A DNA stretch of 64,000 bases from DASPSM01 sp963800135 (GTDB lineage Bacteria; Planctomycetota; Planctomycetia; Planctomycetales; Planctomycetaceae). The position numbers and the translations under genes are program-made. The stretch spans positions 930,001 to 994,000 of the forward strand of contig CAWCZR010000003.1 in the NCBI GenBank assembly GCA_963800135.1, read 5' to 3'. This document shows positions 1-9,040 of this stretch, piece by piece; positions within the stretch are counted from its first letter, which is position 1; every line of letters begins with the position of its first letter. Under the pieces are notes generated by a model. It was given only the letters and a program-made list of their open reading frames with translations. It did not search any database and was not told the origin of the DNA.

Positions 1-1247
1 TGCCGCTCACCGCGAGCGGCAAGGTGGATCGCAAATCGCTGCCCGTGCCGACACCTGCAACTGCTCGCGCGGCCGACCCGTCGCCGATCACGACCTCGGC
101 GCTGGACGACGTCGTCGAACGCGAGTTGGCGGCGATCTGGCGACGGCTGCTCCGCGTGCCGCAGTTGCATCGTGACGACAGCTTCTTCGACCTGGGTGGC
201 CATTCGCTGCTGGCCGTGCAGATGCTGGCGCAGGCGGAAAAACTGTTTGGCAACGCGCCGCCCTTGCGAACGATCTTCGAACGGCCGACCCTGGCCGAAG
301 CGGCCGCCGCCATTCGCTTGCGGCAAACTCGCATGGCCGTTCCCACCATGCGGCTGCGGTACGAGCCGGCCGATCCATCGCACGCACGGAAACCCCCACT
401 GATCATTGCCCCTTCGTTGTTCGGTCACTCCAACGAGTGGGATCCGCTCCTCTCCGCGCAGCCCACCGATCGACCCATTCACGGCCTGGAGGTCGACGGT
501 GACGAACCCTATTGGAGCGATGCCCCCAGTCTCGACGAGATGGCCGAGCGCTTTTGCGATTCGGTCTGTCTCGCTCTCCCGGACGGGCCGTTTCACCTCG
601 CCGGTTACTCGTTCGGCGCGTGGCTGGCGTACGCGATGGCCTGCCGCTTCGCCGAGCTGGGCCGCACGCCGCTCTCGGTCATTCTGGTCGATTCTCAATT
701 GTGGCGGCGCCCGCGCTCGTGGCGCGACCGAATCGTGCGGGACGTGCCCTCGATGATTCGCAATGCCCCCCGCTGGTTGGCGAACAAACTCGACGCGGGA
801 TCGCTGCTGGGAGCCAGCGATCACATCGCCCGACGTTGGACGTCCTCACAAAGTGGGCGAACGACTCGCAAGCTGATGACGGGCAGTCAAACGAACGGTC
901 ACACCAACAGCGAGATCGACGCGGCCATCACGCGCGCGTCGGGCGTCTTCGACCTCGACGAGTTGCCCGAGCTTTATCGCCGCCGGATGATTCTGAGCTT
1001 TCGGGCCCAGGCCGCCTACGAGCCGCGACCATTCCGCGGCCGGCTCGCCTATTTGCAGTGCCAGGTTCGCCCGCTCGTTCACCGCAACCTGACCGATGGC
1101 GGTTGGCGGACGCTCGTGACCGGGCCCGTCGAAACGCATCGCATTCCCGGCTCGCACTCGTCCGCCGTCAAAGGCCGCTTCGCTCCCGAGGTCGCTGCGG
1201 TACTCTTTCGCGTGATGGACCGCGCCGAAGCGGCCGCGAACGCGTGA
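1..1247 (+). CDS. Non-ribosomal peptide synthetase, C-terminal part (adenylation end, carrier, thioesterase)
   Basis: The reading frame is already open at the left edge, so the 5' part lies outside the window. The first residues read PLTASGKVDRKSLP, the A10 motif that closes an NRPS adenylation domain (Lys-binding end of the domain). A peptidyl-carrier domain follows; its DLGGHSLLAV motif carries the phosphopantetheine serine at base 204. A type I thioesterase domain fills the rest: nucleophile elbow GYSFG (serine codon at base 609), a VDS aspartate strand and a late GSHSS histidine. The last module therefore loads an amino acid and releases the product by hydrolysis or cyclisation. The Sfp-type transferase at 33564-34343 could convert the carrier to its holo form. 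The product cannot be predicted because the substrate-binding pocket is missing. Domain assignment is secure. Confidence 0.93.
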   Translation, partial: PLTASGKVDRKSLPVPTPATARAADPSPITTSALDDVVERELAAIWRRLLRVPQLHRDDSFFDLGGHSLLAVQMLAQAEKLFGNAPPLRTIFERPTLAEAAAAIRLRQTRMAVPTMRLRYEPADPSHARKPPLIIAPSLFGHSNEWDPLLSAQPTDRPIHGLEVDGDEPYWSDAPSLDEMAERFCDSVCLALPDGPFHLAGYSFGAWLAYAMACRFAELGRTPLSVILVDSQLWRRPRSWRDRIVRDVPSMIRNAPRWLANKLDAGSLLGASDHIARRWTSSQSGRTTRKLMTGSQTNGHTNSEIDAAITRASGVFDLDELPELYRRRMILSFRAQAAYEPRPFRGRLAYLQCQVRPLVHRNLTDGGWRTLVTGPVETHRIPGSHSSAVKGRFAPEVAAVLFRVMDRAEAAANA

Positions 1248-1466
1248 CCCGTGCGCGACGGCGGACCTTCGGCCGATGGCCGGCAGTCCGGCCGCACTCG
1301 TGCCTTGACGCGAGTCCCGCGCCGGCCGCTCGCCAAGAACGCGATCCGAGGCTACGATCCAAGGCATCATATCTGCGGGCCGGGCTCCTTTCTGCAAAAC
1401 GAGCGGCTTCCCGATCGGGGGCCTGAAGCAACCCCAGACGTACGCAAGGGGCACGAGACAACCTCC

Positions 1467-2731
1467 ATGAGCAACGACTACGGATATTCCCCCCGCGGCG
1501 GCATTCGCTTGCTGCCGATTTTGATCGCCGTGGTGTTGATCGGCATTACTTTCGCCCGCGGCTGCCAGCAGGGGCCGTTCGGACGCAAGCAGCTCGTTGG
1601 GATGGGACCGGAGCAGGAATCGGCGCTCGGGCGCAGGCCTATTCGCAGGTGCTCTCGCAGTCGCACGTGAGCGCCGACGCGCGTACCACCGAAGTCGTCC
1701 GCAAGCTGGCCGAGGACCTGGTGACCGCGTCGCGCGATCCCGAATTCGTGCGTCTGACAGGTCTCAAGCCGCCCGATTTCAAATGGGAGTGCAACGTCGT
1801 CGAGAGCAAAGAGGTGAACGCGTTCTGCCTGCCGGGGGGCAAGATCGTCGTTTACACCGGCATCTTGCCCGTGGCGCAAACCGAAAACGCGCTCTCCGCC
1901 GTGATGGGGCATGAGATCGGCCACGCTCTGGCTCACCACGGTGCCGAGCGGATGGCCCAACAGCAGGTCGTGCAGATCGCCGAGGGGGCCGCCGCCGGCG
2001 CCTTCTCCGACATGGACCCGCAGCGCCAGCAACAAGTGCTTGCCATGATGGGCATGGGCAGCAAGTTCGGCGTGCTCCTGCCCTTCAGCCGCAAACACGA
2101 GTCCGAGGCCGACCGCATCGGCCTGTTGTTGATGGCGGCGTCTGGCCGCGATCCGCATGCGGCGATCGATTTTTGGAAGCGGATGGCCCAGATGAATAAA
2201 GGCCAGCCGATGGAGTTCATGTCGACGCATCCGAGCCACGAGCGACGGATCGCCGACCTCGAGTCGCACATGGACGAAGCGATGGCCTTGTACGATCGGG
2301 CACCGCGAAAAATCCCCGATCAGCCGTTGCCGGGCATCTCGACGGCGCAGCTTCCGTCCGCCACGGCCTCGGATCGCAGTTCGCTCGTGCGGAGTCCGGC
2401 CGCCGCGAGAAGGCCCACCGGGAGTCCGTCGCAGCCGCGTTCGCGTCCCACGGTTCCCCGCAAAGTGCTGCAGGTGCTCGATTACGTCCTCGAGCACAAT
2501 CAGGCTCCGGATGGTTACGAGGGGGGCCGTGAGTTCCGCAACTTCGGCACGGGGGGCGACCAGTCGCTGCCCAACTTCGACAACAAGGCCAACACCATCC
2601 GCTATCGCGAGTGGGACGTGAATCCACACGTCGCCGGCAAGAACCGCGGAGCCGAACGACTGGTGACCGGATCGGACGGACGCGCCTATTACACGGCCGA
2701 CCACTATCGCACCTTTTTGCGGATTCGCTGA
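1467..2731 (+). CDS. Membrane-anchored M48 metallopeptidase fused to a C-terminal barnase-type ribonuclease (one frame change)
   Basis: About 421 residues once the frame is repaired. An N-terminal hydrophobic segment (residues 12-27) looks like a signal anchor. The M48 peptidase domain has the zinc motif HEIGH (149-153) and the downstream ExxxD glutamate (E212, in ESEADR). After a Pro/Ser/Arg-rich linker comes a domain (about 333-421) that aligns with bacterial N1/T1 ribonucleases: LDYVLEHNQAPDGY, REWDVNP and an ending TADHYRTFLRIR, close to barnase TTDHYQTFTKIR. E382, R394, R398 and H413 fall at barnase Glu73, Arg83, Arg87 and His102. The frame changes once near 1629-1631 (a G appears to be missing); both halves are otherwise open. 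The barstar gene starts 2 bp after the stop, as expected for toxin and inhibitor. The fusion is seen in the sequence; cleavage or secretion of the RNase part is inference. ATG 1467 is chosen because it immediately precedes the anchor. Confidence 0.85.
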
Positions 2732-2733
2732 CC

Positions 2734-3228
2734 ATGGACGTGCATTCTCTGTTTCGGGCGGCGCCCCCGTTCTTGCACCAATGGGCCGCGTCGCTCCCGC
2801 AGGCGTACGAATTCGCCTGGTCGATCCAGCAGTCTCCGGGGCGTCTGGCCGTCGTGCGGGCCATTCGCGGCGCCAAATCTCGCTCCACCGCCAACTTGTT
2901 CGACGAGTTCGGAGCGGCACTGCAGCTACCCGACTATTTCGGCGAGAACTGGAACGCGCTCTCGGAGTGCCTGACCGATCTCGAGTGGCTGCCGGGTGAC
3001 GCGTACCTGCTCGTCGTCACCCAGAGCGAATTACTGCTCGACCGCGAGCCGAACGAGCTGGCGACGTTGTTGAAGGTGCTCGAAACCGCGGCCCACGACT
3101 GGGCCCAGGCCGAAGACTCGCAAGAGAATGCGCGCCCGTTTCATGTCGTGTTTCAATCGGAGAAGTCCGGCGCGGCCAAGTTCGAGGCGCGGGTCCGCGC
3201 ATCGGGAAGAACGCTCGATCCGCTTTGA
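2734..3228 (+). CDS. Barstar-family ribonuclease inhibitor
   Basis: 164 residues, starting 2 bp after the stop of the protease-RNase gene, so almost certainly co-translated. The central stretch around FDEFGAALQLPDYFGENWNA followed by LSECLTDLEWLP matches the barstar signature (the family has LALPEYYGENLDALWDCLT), including the acidic and aromatic residues that plug the barnase active site. It is longer than the roughly 90-residue barstar of Bacillus: about 45 residues precede the core and a C-terminal tail follows. There is no signal peptide, so it should stay in the cytoplasm and protect against the unexported RNase domain encoded just upstream. The cognate relation rests on adjacency and family pairing; binding itself is inferred. 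Confidence 0.88.
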   Translation: MDVHSLFRAAPPFLHQWAASLPQAYEFAWSIQQSPGRLAVVRAIRGAKSRSTANLFDEFGAALQLPDYFGENWNALSECLTDLEWLPGDAYLLVVTQSELLLDREPNELATLLKVLETAAHDWAQAEDSQENARPFHVVFQSEKSGAAKFEARVRASGRTLDPL

Positions 3229-3281
3229 GACCCGGTGCCCCCCGCCTAGCTTTGCCTTGAAACCACGGCGGAAGGTTCCGT

Positions 3282-3346
3282 GGGGCAAGCTGCCAGCTTG
3301 CCCCTGTCTCACGCTTACTTAGTACGGGCAAGCTGCCAGCTTGCCC
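3282..3346. repeat. Two copies of a 21-23 bp palindromic dispersed repeat
   Basis: GGGCAAGCTGCCAGCTTGCC occurs at 3282-3304 (with extra flanking G and C) and again at 3326-3346. Each copy is an inverted repeat able to fold into a hairpin. A third, slightly changed copy lies at 58892-58912. The copies sit in the gap between the barstar and kinase genes. No U-run follows, so they are not obvious terminators. Confidence 0.8.
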
Positions 3347-3474
3347 TACGTGCGACCAGCGGATGCCCGTAGGGTAGGTGGCACGTTGCCCGGCGGAGAG
3401 CTACAAAAATGGGTGGAGGTGCCGCGCGCGAGCGCTGGTTGCCTTCCTTTCGACAGGTGCTTAAGGGACAGGGC

Positions 3475-5819
3475 GTGGCCGGCGACCAATCTTCCAAGCC
3501 GAACAGTTCGCCGAGCGATCCGCAGCCCGAGCCGATCTTTGCCGACGGCTCGGCTTCGCCCAACGCCCAGACACACCTCTCCGATTCCACTGACTCTCCG
3601 TCGGGCGCCGCCCGCAGTGCGACGCATCAGACACCCCAATCCTGGATCGGCCGCGACATCGCCCGCTACAAGGTCATGGAATTGCTCGGCATGGGGGCGA
3701 TGGGCGTGGTCTACCGCGGCTTCGACACGCTGATCGAGCGTGACGTGGCCATCAAGATTCTGCCCGCGGAGCTGGCCGGCGATAAGTCGACGCGCGACCG
3801 CTTCCTGGCCGAGGCCAAGTCGGCCGGGCGGCTGACCAATCCACACGTGGTCGCTCTGCACGAAATCGGTCAGGAAGGGCAGACCGATTACATCGTGATG
3901 GAGCTGATGAACGGCGGCAACTTGGCGCAGATCATGCAGCGGTCGGGCGCCTTCTCGCCCGAGGAAGCCACGCGGATCGTGGCCGACGCGTGTCAGGGTC
4001 TGGCCGCCGCGCATGCCGCCGGCATGATCCATCGGGACATCAAGCCGAGCAACCTGCTGCGAAATGCCGAAGGGGCCGTGAAGCTGGCCGACTTCGGGCT
4101 GGCTAAGCGGACGATCGGCGCCGGCCAGCATCTCACGCTGACGGGGCAAGTCGTGGGCACTCCCTACTACATGAGCCCCGAACAGTGCCAGTCGAAGACG
4201 CTCGATGCCCGTAGCGACATTTATTCGCTGGGCGCGACTTACTACAGCCTGCTCACCGGCGTGACTCCCTATCACGACATCGAGAGCACCGTGCAGGTGA
4301 TGTTCGCGCACGTCCACGGCGATCCGCTCGATCCGCGCAAGATCAACCCGGCGATCCCCGAAGCTTGCCGCGGGTGGTGGCCCGGGCGACGGCGAAAAAG
4401 CCGGACGACCGCTACCAGTCGGCCATGGAGATGTACGCTGATCTATCGGCCGCGCATACCGCGATCGGCGGCCGCCCGTTGAGCCTGCACGGTTCGGCAA
4501 TCGGCAACGCTTTGGCCTTTCAGTCGGCGTCTCAAGTCCGTCGCGCCCGCGGACGCTGGCGGCTGCCCGTCGCGCTGGTGTTCGCGGCGGCCGTCGTGCT
4601 GCTCGGCGCCTGGGGCGCGTGGCTCGGCCTGCGCCCCCACGTTCCGATTGCCGGTACGCCGCCGCAGGGTGATGGTCAGCCGGCGATAACGGCTCCGTTG
4701 GCCCAGGGTGTCACCGATTCGATGATTACGTTCGGCTGCACGACCGCGTATTCGGGAACGAATCAGCAAGTCGGCCAGAGCGTTGTGGCCGGGATCCGCA
4801 CGGTGTTCGATTCGGTCAACGACCAGGGAGGCGTCAATGGCCGCAAGCTGAAGCTCATCGTCCTGGATGACGGTTACGAGCCCGATCGCGCCCTGGCCAA
4901 CATGCGCGACTTGAACGAAAAGCGCAAGGTCTTCGCGATCGTGGGCAATGTCGGCACGTCCCCCGCCGAGAAAACGGCTCCTTACGCGATCGCCCACAAG
5001 TTGCTCTTCTTTGCACCCTGCACGGGGGCCGCTTTCTTGCGCCGCGACCCTCCGGACCGCTACATCTTCAATTACCGGGCCAGCTACGCGGAGGAGACGG
5101 CGGCCCTCGTCGATTATTTCGTCAAGGTGCGACGGATCCCCGCCAATCGCATCGCCGTCTTCGCCCAGAACGACGCGTACGGGGAGGACGCATTTCAAGG
5201 AGCGGCCCGGGAGCTGCGCAAATTCGGCGTGCTTCCCGAACAGATTCTCCGGGCCGGCTACGAGCGCAACACCATCCAGGTCCACGAAGCCGTTGACATG
5301 ATGGTCAGTCACCGCACGAAGATCGACGCCATCGTCATGGCCCCCACCTACGGGGCTGCCGTCCTCTTCGTGAAGGGGCTCAAAGACCGGAATATGAACG
5401 TGGCGCTGGGCGCCGTCTCGTTGGTCGGGGGCACCAGTCTCACGGGGCTGTTTCAGGCCACGGGGCCCCAATATGGCGAGGGGCTGGTCGTTTCGCAGGT
5501 CGTCCCGCACTATCTTTCGGGGGCGACGGGCGTCATCCACTACCGGGAGTTGCTCCACAAGTATCATCCCGAAGTGGAGCCGGGCTTCATCTCGCTCGAA
5601 GGCTATATCGCCGCCGAGTGCCTTGTCGAAGGGCTAAAACGCGCCGGCCACGAGCTGACGACCGAAAAACTGATCGACACGCTGGAATCGATTCGCGATC
5701 TGGATCTCGGCATCGGCCCGATCATCAGCTTCGGCCCCTCGCGTCACGAGGCCTCGAACAAAATCTGGGGCACGGTGCTCGACCGCGAGCGGAACTTCCA
5801 GAATCTTGATCTGGAATAG
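3475..5819 (+). CDS. Transmembrane Ser/Thr protein kinase with extracytoplasmic LivJ-like ligand-binding domain (one frame change)
   Basis: About 781 residues after repair. The N-terminal half is a Hanks-type kinase: glycine loop GMGAMGVVYRG, catalytic Lys94 in VAIKIL, HRDIKPSN (Asp188), DFG (Asp206) and SPEQ. A single membrane helix (about 362-386) follows. The C-terminal half resembles periplasmic branched-chain amino-acid binding proteins (Peripla_BP_6 type): ITFGCTTAYSG, NDQGGVNGRKLKL, VGNVGTSPAEKTAPY, and YGEDAFQGAARELR. This is the layout of a receptor kinase that senses a small ligand outside the membrane. The frame changes near 4364-4368, inside the last kinase subdomain (PEAC / RVVARATAKKPDDRYQS); one base seems missing. 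GTG 3475 follows an AAGGGACAGGG sequence; an alternative ATG lies at 3409. No LivFGHM transport genes are nearby. Ligand unknown. Confidence 0.85.
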
Positions 5820-5863
5820 GCGCCGCCGAGGTCGGCACCCGCGCGGTCGAACTCTCGGAATGC

Positions 5864-7717
5864 CTAGTGACCCGCGAGCGACAGCCGCAGCGCGACCATT
5901 TCCTCGCCGTTGCGGGCGAGCAGCACGTCGCCGGCCAGCACCGGGTGGTTCCAGGTCTTCCCCTCGATGGCCGGGACTTTGGCCAATTCCTTGAACTCGT
6001 CGGGAGTCGCCGAGACGAGTGCCAGCCCTCCCTGCTCCGAGAGCACCAAGAGCAGTTGTTGTTCGGACAGCAGGATCAATTGGCCGTGGCCGTAGCGGCC
6101 CCCCTTCCAGCTCCGCTTGCCGTCGGCCAGGTCGATCGAGGCGAGAAAGCCGTTGTCGAAACCGTAGGCATGCCCCGCGTGGACGACGAAGTCGTTGTAA
6201 TAGGGCTTGATGCCCTGCGAGGTCCAGCGCTCTTCGGTCGTCCAACCGGACGGCCCGCGGGCGACGGCCACGCGACGCAAGCCAACGCCGCCGGCCATCC
6301 CCGATCCGCTGCCGAGCAGTACGTCGCCCTCCGCCGTGAGCGCGGGTTGCACGATGCCGTCGCTCTCCCAGTCGTACTTCCACAGCAGCGCGCCCGTCTT
6401 CGGGTCGACGCTGACCGCGCCCGCGCTGTTGAGCAGCAAGATCTGCTTGATGCCACCGATGGTCACAAGCTGAGGCGAGCTGTAGCCGCCGCCCTCCCCT
6501 TTCGGGCCGAGCCAGCGCATTTTGCCGATGACGAGGTCGTACGCGACGAGTCGACCGGCCGTCGCCACGATCACGAGGGCGTCGACCACCAGCGGCGAGC
6601 CCGCAAAGCCCCACATCGGGAGCTTCGCGCCGGTGTCGGCGGCGGCGTTGTGCGACCAGACGAACGCGCCGTCGCCCGCGTCGAGGACGTTTACGAGGCC
6701 CGTCGCGCCGCAGGCGTAGACGCGGTCGCCGCTGAGCGTCGGCGTGGCCCGCGGGCCGGCTCCCGCGTTCGACTCCCAGAAGCGGGCCGGGTCGGCGTGC
6801 CGCCAGATCGGCTGGCCCGTGGTGACGTTGTAGCAGGCGACGATTTCCTCTTCGCCCCGCTGCTCCTGCGTGTAGAGCAAGTCCCCGCGGACTGCGAACG
6901 ACGACCATCCCGGCCCGACCAGCCGTCGCCACAGCTGCACGGGAGGCGACTTCGACCAGTCGGTGGCGATCTTCACGCCCCGCACAATGCCGTCGCGCTC
7001 GGGACCGCGAAAGCCGGGCCAATTGGCGATCGTTTGCGGAGCCGCCGTCGCTTTGCCGCCGGCCTTTGTTGCGTCCGATGTTCTGCCGCTCGTCTTCTTT
7101 CCGGCCGTCGACACGAGGGTGTGACGGGCCGGCGGGGCGAGGACCGGCAGCGACGCCGGTTCGTTGCCCTCCATTTGCAAAAGGCGTTCTTCGGGAGTCG
7201 GCGTCCAGCGCCAATGCAGGTCGGAACGGCCGTCGCCGGAGAGTCCTCCCGTGCGGACGAGCGTAAAGACGCCGCACGCCAGCAACAGCGTGACGAGCAT
7301 CGTGGGCCGCCTGATCCACGTCGGGAATCGGCTTGTCGCAGCGGCCCAAAGCACCAAGGCCAGGCACAGCACCGGAATGCTCAAGAAGGGCAGCATGAAG
7401 CCCATCATGCTGGTCGCGATCGACTTGTGAACGTAGAGCGACGCGGCGAACATCCCGCCGACCATGACCACGAGCGCCCCAATCCGTTCGAGCCAGGCCG
7501 CCCGACTGAAAAACAGCCACCAGACCACGACCGCCAAACCGCCGCCAAAGATTCCCCCCACAATTCCGAATAACGCGGCATCGGGAACGAGCCGTGGGAG
7601 AAGCAGCCACGCGAACGACTGCAACACGACGATGACGATACCGGGCCAAAGCCGCAATGGCCGCGGCTCTGGGGGCGGTTTGGGATCGGAGGAATCAAGG
7701 CGTGGGTGGGTGCTCAT
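5864..7717 (-). CDS. Membrane-anchored PQQ-like beta-propeller protein
   Basis: 617 residues. The first third holds four to five hydrophobic helices (for example GIVIVVLQSFAWLLLP and AWLERIGALVVMVGG). The remainder is a WD40/PQQ-type propeller that begins NWPGFRGPERDGI and shows repeated ATPTLSGDRVYA, SSPQLVTIGGIKQ and DPKTGALLWKYD blades. This domain is abundant in planctomycetes; some relatives bind PQQ and act as dehydrogenases, but the residues needed for quinone and calcium binding cannot be confirmed here, so it may be a structural or binding propeller. The helices should hold it at a membrane with the propeller outside the cytoplasm. It is convergent with the kinase-LivJ gene and reads away from the SGNH gene, which is on the same strand upstream (59 bp gap). 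Similar soluble proteins are at 31459 and 62030. Confidence 0.8.
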   Translation of the reverse strand: MSTHPRLDSSDPKPPPEPRPLRLWPGIVIVVLQSFAWLLLPRLVPDAALFGIVGGIFGGGLAVVVWWLFFSRAAWLERIGALVVMVGGMFAASLYVHKSIATSMMGFMLPFLSIPVLCLALVLWAAATSRFPTWIRRPTMLVTLLLACGVFTLVRTGGLSGDGRSDLHWRWTPTPEERLLQMEGNEPASLPVLAPPARHTLVSTAGKKTSGRTSDATKAGGKATAAPQTIANWPGFRGPERDGIVRGVKIATDWSKSPPVQLWRRLVGPGWSSFAVRGDLLYTQEQRGEEEIVACYNVTTGQPIWRHADPARFWESNAGAGPRATPTLSGDRVYACGATGLVNVLDAGDGAFVWSHNAAADTGAKLPMWGFAGSPLVVDALVIVATAGRLVAYDLVIGKMRWLGPKGEGGGYSSPQLVTIGGIKQILLLNSAGAVSVDPKTGALLWKYDWESDGIVQPALTAEGDVLLGSGSGMAGGVGLRRVAVARGPSGWTTEERWTSQGIKPYYNDFVVHAGHAYGFDNGFLASIDLADGKRSWKGGRYGHGQLILLSEQQLLLVLSEQGGLALVSATPDEFKELAKVPAIEGKTWNHPVLAGDVLLARNGEEMVALRLSLAGH

Positions 7718-7776
7718 AGCGGGAGTACCTCGCTACCAAGAGTTTTCCGGCGCTCAATCCGCCTTGGGTGCGCAAC

Positions 7777-8871
7777 TTACCAGTCCATTCTTCGAGGCGG
7801 CATCTTCCCTTGTGTAGTTCGCCGCGAGTGCAGTGCATCTTCGACGTCGTGCGCGACCATTGCCGTGAACTCCGCGGCCCCCTTGTCGTTGAGGTGCATC
7901 GAATCCCAACAGAGCGCGGGATCGCAATAGGAGAGAATCGGCCGTTCGAGGATGACCGTGGGATTGCGCGCGCCGACCGCCTCGATGCTGTGCGTGGCCT
8001 GCGAAAAGGCGAAGGTCGCCTTCATATCCGCCCGCATCGGCGCGATGTGAAACACGAGCGGGATTCGGGCCGCTTCACACAGCCGGGCGAGGTCGTCGAG
8101 CTGCCGATCCCAATCGGGGCTGACGAAGCCGGCTTGCTTGGGAATCAGGGATTCGTTTGCCTGGTGCTCGCCAGGGAGAATCCAACGGCCGCGCTGGGCT
8201 CGCAGCTTCTCACTCCACGTCAGATAAGTTTCGTTTAGCATCCCGATGAGCGGCAGGTGCAGGACATCGGAGGGTTCCCGCGAGCCGAGCGATCGCAGCT
8301 CGATCCCGGCGTGGCTCGCGCCGCGGCGGATGGCATAAGCGACTGCACCAAAACCCGAGCCAAGATCGGTCGCTGCCGGCCTGTCCGACTGGGACGCGTA
8401 GGCCTCGGCAAAGCGCCAGGCGACTGTGCCCACCTGCGTTTTCGCCTCGTAGCGGAGCGAGATCGGCAAGAGACACAGCACGACCGCCCGTGGCCGCGGA
8501 TGACTGGAGAGATAGGCCTTGGCGGCGGCGACGATGATCGAGGGGCCGGAGGAGCCGAACGTCCCGAGATTGTAGGCCCGCAGCCCGGTTCGACGCTCGA
8601 ACGCCAAAGGATCGATGTCGCCTCGGCAGCCGCTATCGCCAAGAAAAATCACATCGTTCGCTTCATGCGAGCGCAGGGAATATTCGCCGAGGAACGTCAG
8701 GCAGGCTTCGTCGGCTGTGGGCGGCCGCCGGCGATCGAGGAAACGCAGTTCCGGAGCATTTTCCGTGGTGCCGCGGCCGATCGAGTACGACGCGCCTGCG
8801 AGAGCCGCAAGAGTCGCGGACCCCACGGCAAGCACGGCCACCGTCGGCCAGACGCAACGAGTGAAGCGCAT
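7777..8871 (-). CDS. SGNH/GDSL-like exported protein
   Basis: 364 residues from ATG 8871 (a GTG two codons earlier is possible). An N-terminal hydrophobic segment (VWPTVAVLAVGSATLAALAG) is a signal peptide or anchor. The sequence VIFLGDSGCRGDIDP matches block I of SGNH hydrolases (GDS serine), and a C-terminal WDSMHLNDKGAAEFTA matches block V, where Asp and His of the triad sit (D-x-x-H, here DSMH). This is the arrangement of AlgX/AlgJ- and DltD-like acyltransferases or esterases that modify extracellular polysaccharides. The substrate is not indicated by neighbours. Family assignment by motif only; function at fold level. Confidence 0.7.
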   Translation of the reverse strand: MRFTRCVWPTVAVLAVGSATLAALAGASYSIGRGTTENAPELRFLDRRRPPTADEACLTFLGEYSLRSHEANDVIFLGDSGCRGDIDPLAFERRTGLRAYNLGTFGSSGPSIIVAAAKAYLSSHPRPRAVVLCLLPISLRYEAKTQVGTVAWRFAEAYASQSDRPAATDLGSGFGAVAYAIRRGASHAGIELRSLGSREPSDVLHLPLIGMLNETYLTWSEKLRAQRGRWILPGEHQANESLIPKQAGFVSPDWDRQLDDLARLCEAARIPLVFHIAPMRADMKATFAFSQATHSIEAVGARNPTVILERPILSYCDPALCWDSMHLNDKGAAEFTAMVAHDVEDALHSRRTTQGKMPPRRMDW

Positions 8872-9040
8872 GGCCACATTATCCGTGAATTCGCGGAGAG
8901 AGAGAATCCCGCAGGAGTCGATACGGGATGTTCGTGGCTCGAGCGTCCGATTCCGACAGCCCGACGTCCCGAGCGCGACCGTTTCGTTCCCCGTCGGGCC
9001 TTGTTAGTCTCGACCGGGCATTCGTCATTCGCCCCCCGTA

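Noticed and set aside
1620..1640. Programmed frameshift in the protease-RNase gene
   Set aside because: No slippery heptamer at the site; a missing G in a G run explains it and matches eight other single-base frame changes in the window.
5867..7573. 568-codon plus-strand frame
   Set aside because: Antisense to the PQQ-propeller gene, which has blades and helices.
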